A stretch of 5,786 bases of DNA from Actinomycetes bacterium (GTDB taxonomy: Bacteria; Actinomycetota; Actinomycetes; Actinomycetales; Actinomycetaceae), in the NCBI GenBank assembly GCA_023426345.1, contig JAFAAX010000106.1:1-5786 (forward strand). Reading direction: 5' to 3'. Positions 1-5,276 of this stretch are shown piece after piece (the stretch's first letter is position 1; each line of letters starts with the position of its first letter). Both the position numbers and the translations under genes were made by a program. Under the pieces are notes generated by a model that saw nothing but the letters and a program-made list of their open reading frames with translations, searched no databases and had not been told where the DNA came from.

Positions 1-888
1 GTCCGCGTCGACGCCGCGCCGCGTCCCGGCGCGCCGGAGGGTTCCGAGGCCGCCGCGCGCCGCGCGCGCCGGGCGGCACTGCTGGGGGCGGCCCTCCGAT
101 TCGCCGGGTCCGGGTCCGGGGCCGCCCGCCGGGTCCTCGTGCTGCTGGGCCACACGATGGACGACCAGGCGGAGACCGTTCTGCTGCGTCTGGCACGCGG
201 ATCGGGGGTCGGCTCGCTGCGGGCGATGGACGCGCTGACGGAGTGGATCCCCGGGAGCGTCCTGGCGGGCCGGCCGTTGCTCGGGGTCCGGCGCGCGCAG
301 ACCCGCGCGTGCTGCGAGCAGCTCGGCGTGGAATGGGTGGAGGATCCGACGAACGATCCGGACGGCCCGTGGACGGCGTTCGACGGATCCGCCCTGAGGC
401 GCGCGGCCGTGCGGGCCCGGGCCCTTCCGGCGCTCGCGGAGGCCTTGGGCGTCGATCCCGTTCCGGCGCTGGCGCGCACCGCCGCCCTGGCGGCCCGCGA
501 CGACGATGCGCTGGACGCGCAGGCGGAGCGGCTGTGGGCGGCCGCCGTCCATGAGGACTTCGGAGAACCCGGCCAGGACCCCGCCCGGGAGTGCGGCCGG
601 AACGACGGCAGTCAGCCGGCCCGCCGACGCGGCCGGACGATCCGCTGCGACGGCGCGCTCCTGGCTCAGGCGCCGCCCGCGATCCGCGACCGGGTGCTTC
701 GCCGGGCGATCCTCGCGGCGGGGGGCCGGCCCGGCGACGTGACGGCCGGACATGTCGCGCGCGTCGCGGCGCTGATCGTCGACTGGCACGGACAGGGTGC
801 CGTGGATCTGCCGGGCGCCACTGCCTGGCGACCGGCGGGCGCGCCCACCGTGGTCCTGACACCCCGTCCCGCCGCGAGCGGGCGTTGA
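1..888 (+). CDS. tilS: tRNA(Ile)-lysidine synthetase TilS, 3' part (5' end outside window)
   Basis: TilS uses ATP to attach lysine to C34 of the CAU-anticodon tRNA-Ile in the cytoplasm, making lysidine, so that this tRNA reads AUA and is charged with isoleucine. The frame is open from base 1 and gives 295 codons before TGA. The PP-loop nucleotide-binding motif (SGGxDS) must lie upstream of the window. The visible part has the TilS signature HTMDDQAET (residues 51-59 of the fragment) followed by LLRLARGSG (61-69), then the EDPTNDP segment (114-120) and the basic RRAAVRARALPAL stretch (133-145), as in the family. Residues about 185-215 are a Gly/Arg/Asp-rich linker before the C-terminal helical part. 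The upstream residues (EGSEAAARRARRAAL) fit the segment just before the signature, so this is a truncated view and not a 5'-broken gene. A GTG at 139 is internal and not the true start. Position next to hpt agrees with the usual actinobacterial order. Confidence 0.93.
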   Translation, partial: VRVDAAPRPGAPEGSEAAARRARRAALLGAALRFAGSGSGAARRVLVLLGHTMDDQAETVLLRLARGSGVGSLRAMDALTEWIPGSVLAGRPLLGVRRAQTRACCEQLGVEWVEDPTNDPDGPWTAFDGSALRRAAVRARALPALAEALGVDPVPALARTAALAARDDDALDAQAERLWAAAVHEDFGEPGQDPARECGRNDGSQPARRRGRTIRCDGALLAQAPPAIRDRVLRRAILAAGGRPGDVTAGHVARVAALIVDWHGQGAVDLPGATAWRPAGAPTVVLTPRPAASGR

Positions 889-890
889 GA

Positions 891-903
891 CGGCTCAGAG
901 CCG
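891..903. repeat. Short palindrome directly after the tilS stop
   Basis: CGGCTC-A-GAGCCG is perfectly symmetric around one central base and starts two bases after the tilS TGA. As RNA it could form only about a 4-bp stem with a 5-base loop, and no T-run follows. It could be a weak 3' end structure, a binding site, or chance in such GC-rich DNA. Confidence 0.35.
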
Positions 904-939
904 GGACCGCGCCGCTCGGACGGGGCGACGCCGGGGCCG

Positions 940-955
940 CCCTCGTCGGCGAGGG
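940..955. repeat. Perfect 6-bp inverted repeat between tilS and hpt
   Basis: CCCTCG (940-945) and CGAGGG (950-955) are exact reverse complements around the tetraloop TCGG. It lies 51 bases after the tilS stop. It could act as a terminator without a T-tract or as an RNA-stabilising hairpin, but the bases after it (AAGGCGAGGG) give no T-run, so termination is not shown. Confidence 0.4.
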
Positions 956-1047
956 AAGGCGAGGGGGACGCCGTCCGCCCACAGCGAGAATGACGGCCCT
1001 CCGGGACGCGGCGCGGGGAACTGTGGCACCCTTGAACCGTCCTGCGC

Positions 1048-1063
1048 CCCCGGGAATCCGGGG
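1048..1063. repeat. Perfect 6-bp inverted repeat upstream of hpt
   Basis: CCCCGG (1048-1053) and CCGGGG (1058-1063) flank the 4-base loop GAAT. The right arm ends 36 bases before the hpt start codon, so the hairpin would sit in the promoter region or 5' leader of hpt. It is clear of the ribosome binding site at 1087-1093. No T-run follows. Confidence 0.4.
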
Positions 1064-1086
1064 ACTCGGCTTGGAGCAACCGGAGT

Positions 1087-1093
1087 AAAGGGG
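1087..1093 (+). promoter_or_regulatory. Ribosome binding site of hpt
   Basis: AAAGGGG lies 6 bases before the GTG at 1100. The only nearby alternative start, ATG at 1115, has no purine-rich site before it, so this site selects the GTG. Confidence 0.75.
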
Positions 1094-1099
1094 AACGGC

Positions 1100-1654
1100 G
1101 TGGACGCGTCGGATATGGGAGACGGCCTCACGAACGTCCTGGTGGACGCCGAGCAGATCGATCGCCGTCTGGGGGAGATGGCCGCGGAGATCGACCGCGA
1201 CTACGAGGGGCGGGACCTGCTGCTCGTCGGCGTCCTCAAGGGGGCGGTCATGGTGATGGCGGACCTCTCCCGCAAGCTCCACTCCTCCGTGCAGATCGAC
1301 TGGATGGCCGTGTCGTCCTACGGGTCGGGGACGAAGTCCTCCGGCGTGGTGCGCATCCTGAAGGACCTCGACACCGACGTGCACGACCGCGACGTGCTGA
1401 TCGTGGAGGACATCATCGACTCCGGGCTCACGCTGTCGTGGCTGAAGGACAACCTCGAGACGCGGGGAGCGGCCTCGGTGAGGATCGCCGCGCTGCTGCG
1501 CAAGCCGGAGGCCGTCAAGACGCCCGTCGACGTCTCCTACATCGGCTTCGACATCCCGAACGACTTCGTGGTCGGGTACGGCCTGGACTATGACGAGCGG
1601 TACCGTCATCTGCCCTTCGTCGGCACGCTGGCCCCGCACGTGTACAGCAACTGA
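1100..1654 (+). CDS. hpt: Hypoxanthine(-guanine) phosphoribosyltransferase
   Basis: This cytoplasmic purine salvage enzyme joins hypoxanthine (and usually guanine) to PRPP, giving IMP or GMP and pyrophosphate. The 184-residue length is normal for bacterial Hpt. The PRPP-binding signature VLIVEDIIDSGLT is at residues 99-111. Its acidic pair is E103-D104, and D107 corresponds to the residue proposed as general base in human HPRT. The pyrophosphate-binding LKGAV is at 46-50 and the flexible-loop region SSYGSGTKSSG at 72-82. The C-terminal base- and Mg-binding segment DFVVGYGLDYDERYRHL is at 155-171. The start is GTG at 1100, chosen for its ribosome binding site. A gap of 48 bases to ftsH would allow co-transcription. 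Specificity between hypoxanthine and guanine cannot be read from the sequence. Confidence 0.95.
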   Translation: MDASDMGDGLTNVLVDAEQIDRRLGEMAAEIDRDYEGRDLLLVGVLKGAVMVMADLSRKLHSSVQIDWMAVSSYGSGTKSSGVVRILKDLDTDVHDRDVLIVEDIIDSGLTLSWLKDNLETRGAASVRIAALLRKPEAVKTPVDVSYIGFDIPNDFVVGYGLDYDERYRHLPFVGTLAPHVYSN

Positions 1655-1659
1655 GCGGT

Positions 1660-1679
1660 CCGCCCCCTCTCGCGGGCGG
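1660..1679 (+). repeat. GC-rich hairpin in the hpt-ftsH gap
   Basis: CCGCCC (1660-1665) pairs exactly with GGGCGG (1674-1679) around an 8-base loop, starting five bases after the hpt stop codon. No T-run follows (CGCTCACGG), so it does not look like a classical intrinsic terminator. It could protect the 3' end of the hpt message, cause partial termination, or be chance. Confidence 0.4.
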
Positions 1680-1690
1680 CGCTCACGGAC

Positions 1691-1697
1691 AGAAGGA
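1691..1697 (+). promoter_or_regulatory. Ribosome binding site of ftsH
   Basis: AGAAGGA lies 5 bases before the GTG at 1703. It supports that codon as the start, which gives the short charged N-terminus expected before the first membrane helix. Confidence 0.75.
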
Positions 1698-1702
1698 CTC
1701 CC

Positions 1703-3769
1703 GTGGCCGACAACGCAGGCACGAGCAAGAAGCGATCGAACTGGACCTACATCCTGGTGCCCCTCCTGGTGCTCCTGGTGGGCAGCTGGTTCGTGTGGAG
1801 GATGTTCCAGCCCCAGCTGGTGGACACCTCCGAGGGTCTGGAGATCCTCAAGGGCCAGACGATCGAGCGCGTCGTCGTCAACGACGGCACGAACCAGGTC
1901 AACCTGATCCTCCAGGACGACTACACGCACCAGTCGACGGGCGCCGGCGACGCCACGCGCAACCTCGGCAAGGCCGTCTCCTTCACCTACGGGAGCGCCC
2001 AGAGCGCGACCGTCATCCGCTCGGTCCAAGACGCCGCGCCCGCCCAGGGCTGGGACGTCACCTACCCGCAGTCCTCGTTCGTGGGCTCAATGCTCCAGCT
2101 GCTCATCCCGATGCTGCTGTTCCTCGGCCTGTTCTGGTGGCTGATGTCGCGCATGAACGGCAGCCGGATGATGGGCGGGTTCGCCCAGTCGCGGGCGAAG
2201 GACGTCAGCCAGGAGCGCCCCGACGTCACCTTCGACGACGTCGCCGGCGAGGACGAGGCCGTCGAGGAACTGGAGGAGATCCGCGAGTTCCTCTCCAAGC
2301 CCGACAAGTTCCACAAGGTCGGGGCGCGCATCCCGCGCGGCGTGCTCCTCTACGGCCCCCCCGGCACCGGCAAGACGCTGCTGGCCAAGGCCGTCGCCGG
2401 CGAGGCGCAGGTGCCGTTCTTCTCGATCTCCGGCTCGGAGTTCATGGAGCTCTACGTCGGGGTGGGCGCCTCGCGCGTGCGCGACCTGTTCGACCGCGCG
2501 AAGAAGGCGTCGCCCGCCATCATCTTCGTCGACGAGATCGACGCCGTGGGCCGCCATCGCGGGTCGGGCATCGGCGGCGGCAACGACGAGCGCGAGCAGA
2601 CCCTCAACCAGCTGCTCGTGGAGATGGACGGCTTCGACGACCGCGCGAACGTCATCCTCATCGCGGCCACGAACCGGCCCGACATCCTGGACCCGGCGCT
2701 GCTGCGCCCGGGCCGCTTCGACCGCCAGATCTCCGTGGAGGCCCCCGACCTCAAGGGCCGGGAGGCCATCCTGCGGGTCCACTCGCAGGGCAAGCCAATG
2801 ACGCCCGACGTCGACCTCCGCCAGGTCGCCAAGCGGACCCCGGGCTTCACGGGCGCGGACCTGGCCAACGTCCTCAACGAGGCCGCCCTGCTCACCGCGC
2901 GCTCGAACGCGGACCTCATCGACACGCGCGCCATCGACGAGGCCATCGACCGCGTGATCGCGGGCCCCCAGAAGCGCACGCGCGTGATGAACGACCACGA
3001 CAAGGCCGTCACCGCCTACCACGAGGGCGGGCACGCCCTGTGCGCGGCGGCCCTGCGCTACACGGACCCGGTGACGAAGGTGACGATCCTCCCGCGCGGC
3101 CGGGCGCTGGGCTACACGATGGTGATGCCCACCGAGGACCGGTACAACAAGACCCGCAACCAGCTCCTCGACGACCTCGTCTACGCGATGGGCGGGCGCG
3201 TCGCGGAGGAGATGGTGTTCCGCGATCCCTCCACCGGCGCCTCCAACGACATCGAGAAGGCGACGGAGACGGCGCGCGCGATGGTCACCGACTACGGCCT
3301 GTCCGAGCGCATCGGCAACGTCAAGCTCGGCACGTCGGACACCGATCCCTTCGTCGGGCGCGAGATGGGCCGGGGCGGCCAACGCGGATACTCCGACCAG
3401 ATCGCCGCCGTCATCGACGAGGAGGTCCGCTCCCTGCTCGACGCCGCCACGCGCGAGGCGTGGGAGATCCTCTCGCGCAACCGCGGCGTGCTGGACGACC
3501 TGGCGTCGCGCCTGCTGGAGGCCGAGACCCTCGACGAGCGCCAGCTCGCCGGCGTCTTCGAGCACATCCAGAAGCAGCCGGAGCGCCCGGTGTGGAACTA
3601 CGGGGCGGACGCCGCGGTGCCCGACTCGGTGTTCGGCCACCCCGTGGCGGGCGGCGAGGAGCCGGCCCACGCCCAGCCGGCGGATCCCCACCACGCGTCG
3701 TTCGCCCCCCAGGATCCGGGCCCCTCGCCCGACGGGCCGGCGGCGCGCGCGATCGGAGGGGCGCGGTGA
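1703..3769 (+). CDS. ftsH: ATP-dependent zinc metalloprotease FtsH
   Basis: FtsH is a hexameric AAA+ protease anchored in the cytoplasmic membrane; it extracts and degrades damaged membrane proteins and some soluble regulators. The 688 residues begin with a charged N-terminus, then TM1 (about 15-33), an extracytoplasmic domain (about 35-125) and TM2 (about 128-148). The AAA+ module has Walker A GPPGTGKT (218-225), pore loop LYVGVG (250-255), Walker B IIFVDEID (273-280) and the second region of homology with arginine fingers R335 and R338 in RPGRFD. The protease domain has HEGGH (440-444): zinc ligands H440 and H444, catalytic E441. The third ligand is probably D516 in TGASND. HEGGH differs from the common HEAGH by one small residue, as I recall for other actinobacterial FtsH. 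The pore aromatic is Tyr251, where E. coli has Phe. Residues about 628-688 form a Pro/Ala/His/Gly-rich tail, probably disordered. The stop codon overlaps the folE start. Confidence 0.97.
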   Translation: MADNAGTSKKRSNWTYILVPLLVLLVGSWFVWRMFQPQLVDTSEGLEILKGQTIERVVVNDGTNQVNLILQDDYTHQSTGAGDATRNLGKAVSFTYGSAQSATVIRSVQDAAPAQGWDVTYPQSSFVGSMLQLLIPMLLFLGLFWWLMSRMNGSRMMGGFAQSRAKDVSQERPDVTFDDVAGEDEAVEELEEIREFLSKPDKFHKVGARIPRGVLLYGPPGTGKTLLAKAVAGEAQVPFFSISGSEFMELYVGVGASRVRDLFDRAKKASPAIIFVDEIDAVGRHRGSGIGGGNDEREQTLNQLLVEMDGFDDRANVILIAATNRPDILDPALLRPGRFDRQISVEAPDLKGREAILRVHSQGKPMTPDVDLRQVAKRTPGFTGADLANVLNEAALLTARSNADLIDTRAIDEAIDRVIAGPQKRTRVMNDHDKAVTAYHEGGHALCAAALRYTDPVTKVTILPRGRALGYTMVMPTEDRYNKTRNQLLDDLVYAMGGRVAEEMVFRDPSTGASNDIEKATETARAMVTDYGLSERIGNVKLGTSDTDPFVGREMGRGGQRGYSDQIAAVIDEEVRSLLDAATREAWEILSRNRGVLDDLASRLLEAETLDERQLAGVFEHIQKQPERPVWNYGADAAVPDSVFGHPVAGGEEPAHAQPADPHHASFAPQDPGPSPDGPAARAIGGAR
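3755..3761 (+). promoter_or_regulatory. Ribosome binding site of folE inside the ftsH 3' end
   Basis: GGAGGGG lies 4 bases before the GTG at 3766. This strong site favours the GTG that overlaps the ftsH stop over the in-frame ATG at 3799, which has no purine-rich site before it. Confidence 0.8.
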
Positions 3770-4380
3770 GCGACCCGCGTGCGTCGTCCGGCTCCGCCAT
3801 GCCCCACCCCGGCGTCTACGACCAGGACGCCGTCGAGCGCGCGACCCGCGACCTGCTCATCGCGGTGGGCGAGGATCCCGACCGCGAGGGGCTGCGGGAC
3901 ACGCCCGCCCGTCTGGGGCGCTCGTGGCGGGAGCTCCTGTCCGGGATGGAGAAGGATCCCCGCGAGCATCTGCGCACGCTGTTCACGACTGGCACCGACG
4001 AGCTCGTCCTGGTCCGCGACATCGAGTTCTCCTCGGTGTGCGAGCACCACCTGCTCCCCTTCCGGGGCCGCGCCCACGTCGGCTACATCCCGGCCGACGG
4101 CCGTGTGACGGGCCTGTCGAAGCTGGCGCGCGTCGTCGACGGCTACGCGCGGCGCCCCCAGCTCCAGGAGCGGCTGACCAGCCAGATCGCGGACGCCCTG
4201 GTCGACGAGCTGCATCCCCAGGGGGTCGTCGTGGTCCTGGAGGCCGAGCACATGTGTATGTCGATGCGCGGAGTGGCCAAGCCGGAGGCGAACACGGTGA
4301 CCTCCGCGCTGCGCGGCGTGATGCGCGAGCCGGCCACCCGCGCGGAGATGATGTCCCTGATCCTGGGCGGCCGCCGGTGA
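3766..4380 (+). CDS. folE: GTP cyclohydrolase I
   Basis: FolE converts GTP to 7,8-dihydroneopterin triphosphate with release of formate, the first step of tetrahydrofolate synthesis; it acts in the cytoplasm as a homodecamer. The 204 residues match the usual length of type I enzymes. Zinc ligands are Cys92 and His95 in VCEHHLLPF (91-99) and Cys164 in EHMCM (161-165), equivalent to Cys110, His113 and Cys181 of E. coli FolE; His94 matches the catalytic His112. GLSKLAR (116-122) and RPQLQERLT (130-138) are further family signatures. All zinc ligands are present, so this is the zinc-dependent enzyme type and not FolE2. The start GTG overlaps the ftsH stop as GTGA, and the gene ends in a second GTGA overlap with folP. 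The N-terminal 15 or so residues are poorly conserved, so ATG 3799 (193 residues) is a less likely alternative start. Confidence 0.96.
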   Translation: MSDPRASSGSAMPHPGVYDQDAVERATRDLLIAVGEDPDREGLRDTPARLGRSWRELLSGMEKDPREHLRTLFTTGTDELVLVRDIEFSSVCEHHLLPFRGRAHVGYIPADGRVTGLSKLARVVDGYARRPQLQERLTSQIADALVDELHPQGVVVVLEAEHMCMSMRGVAKPEANTVTSALRGVMREPATRAEMMSLILGGRR

Positions 4381-5276
4381 CCTGGGCGTCGGGGTCCGTC
4401 CCGTCCCCATCGACGAGGGCGGCCCGCGTGGCCGGGTCCGGTCCGGGCCCGGTCCTTCCCCGCGGGCTGGGTCTGCCGACCGACCGGATGCTGGTCATGG
4501 GCATCCTCAACGTCACCCCGGACTCCTTCTCCGACGGCGGCCGGTGGGCGGATCCGGAGGCCGCGCTGGCCCACGCCGCGCAGATGGCCGCCGACGGCGC
4601 GGACATCATCGATGTCGGCGGGGAGTCGACCCGCCCGCACTCGCGACGTCTGACCGGCGAGGAGGAGTGGGCGCGCATCGGCGGGGTCGTCGAGGGGCTG
4701 GCCGCCCGGGGCCTGGTCGTCTCCGTCGACACGATCCACGCGGAGACGGCCCGGCGCGCCGCGGACAGCGGCGCGGCCCTCATCAACGACGTCTCCGGCG
4801 GCCGGGCGGATCGCGCCATGAACGCCGCGGTCGCCGCGACCGGCTGCGCCTACGTCATCCAGCACTGGCGGCAGTTCCCCGGGTCCGCCGACGAGGATTT
4901 CGACTACCGGGACGACACGGTGGGGACGCTGATGGAGGAGACCTCCCGGCAGGTCGGCGAGGCGCTGGACGCCGGGATCGCGCGCGAGCGGATCGTCGTG
5001 GATCCAGGTCTCGGGTTCTCGTTGACCGCCGCGCAGTCCTGGGAGGTCGTCGATGCCCTCGGCCGGCTGCGCGACCTCGGGTACCCTGTGCTCATCGGGG
5101 CCTCCCGCAAGCGCTTCCTCGCGGACGCGTGCGGAGGGGACCGGGACGCCGCGACGCTCGCCGTCTCCCGCCGCGCCCGCGACGCCGGGATGTGGGCCGT
5201 GCGCGTGCACGACGTCGCGCCGAACGCGCGGCTGGCCCGCATCGGGACCGAGACCGCGGGGAGGGACGGATCATGA
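4377..5276 (+). CDS. folP: Dihydropteroate synthase
   Basis: FolP condenses 6-hydroxymethyl-7,8-dihydropterin pyrophosphate with p-aminobenzoate to give 7,8-dihydropteroate, and is the sulfonamide target. It is a cytoplasmic TIM-barrel enzyme. From GTG 4377 it has 299 residues: NVTPDSFSDGG (45-55), DVGGESTRP (79-87), SVDT (116-119), INDVSGG (136-142), DPGLGF (209-214), GASRKRF (241-247) and RVHDV (276-280). These carry the pterin- and phosphate-binding Asn45, Asp209, Lys245, Arg276 and His278. Phe51, Thr85 and Pro87, equivalent to E. coli sites where sulfonamide-resistance changes occur, are the usual residues. Two conserved-looking positions differ: Gln162 before His163 (usually Met) and Leu216 after DPGLGFS (usually Lys). 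The start is uncertain. GTG 4377 overlaps the folE stop and keeps GC-biased third positions from there on; GTG 4428 (282 residues) has GAGGG 8 bases before it. ATG 4488 is too close to the first strand. Confidence 0.95.
   Translation: MTWASGSVPSPSTRAARVAGSGPGPVLPRGLGLPTDRMLVMGILNVTPDSFSDGGRWADPEAALAHAAQMAADGADIIDVGGESTRPHSRRLTGEEEWARIGGVVEGLAARGLVVSVDTIHAETARRAADSGAALINDVSGGRADRAMNAAVAATGCAYVIQHWRQFPGSADEDFDYRDDTVGTLMEETSRQVGEALDAGIARERIVVDPGLGFSLTAAQSWEVVDALGRLRDLGYPVLIGASRKRFLADACGGDRDAATLAVSRRARDAGMWAVRVHDVAPNARLARIGTETAGRDGS
4415..4419 (+). promoter_or_regulatory. Possible ribosome binding site for an internal folP start
   Basis: GAGGG lies 8 bases before the in-frame GTG at 4428. The overlapping GTG at 4377 has only a weak GGCGG (4366-4370) before it and would rely on coupling to folE. 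If this site is the real one, FolP is 17 residues shorter and a 47-base gap separates it from folE. Confidence 0.4.
5260..5265 (+). promoter_or_regulatory. Ribosome binding site of folB inside the folP 3' end
   Basis: GGAGGG lies 7 bases before the ATG at 5273, which overlaps the folP stop codon as ATGA. It fixes the folB start with good confidence. Confidence 0.8.

Larger units (their letters stand above)
889..1099. other. tilS-hpt intergenic region, likely hpt promoter and 5' UTR
   Basis: These 211 bases have no supported gene. They hold three short perfect inverted repeats (891-903, 940-955, 1048-1063), listed separately, and end in the hpt ribosome binding site. No hexamer pair close to TTGACA and TANNNT at 16-18 base spacing is visible. 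The nearest is TTGAAC at 1032-1037, but the bases 16-17 further on (around GAATCC) do not make a good -10. A hpt promoter is expected here from the gap length, but I cannot place it. Confidence 0.5.

Noticed and set aside
102..136. Short direct repeats of GCCGGGTCC / GGGTCCG
   Set aside because: They lie in the tilS frame and encode a Gly-Ser stretch. They are too short and irregular for a mobile element or repeat array.
591..1088. A 165-codon + strand open frame covering the tilS end and the tilS-hpt gap
   Set aside because: Arg/Gly/Pro-rich sequence with no family signature, mostly overlapping TilS in another frame. The part in the gap has no sign of a protein.
1660..1679. Intrinsic terminator after hpt
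   Set aside because: The stem is perfect but no T-run follows, and ftsH starts 24 bases later, so I list it only as a hairpin.
2087..3694. A 535-codon antisense open frame opposite ftsH
   Set aside because: Its protein is Val/Ala/Arg/Leu/Asp-rich with no motif, as expected when GC-ending codons are read on the opposite strand. ftsH on the + strand has every family motif.
1795..4380. A continuous 861-codon + strand open frame across ftsH that ends with folE
   Set aside because: Only the part from 3766 on encodes a recognisable protein (FolE). The upstream part is Arg/Gly/Pro-rich out-of-frame translation of ftsH, kept open because stop codons are rare in this GC-rich DNA. It is not a giant fusion protein.
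3598..5210. Long antisense open frames opposite folE, folP and folB
   Set aside because: They carry no recognisable domain and mirror strongly supported + strand genes. They are composition artefacts.
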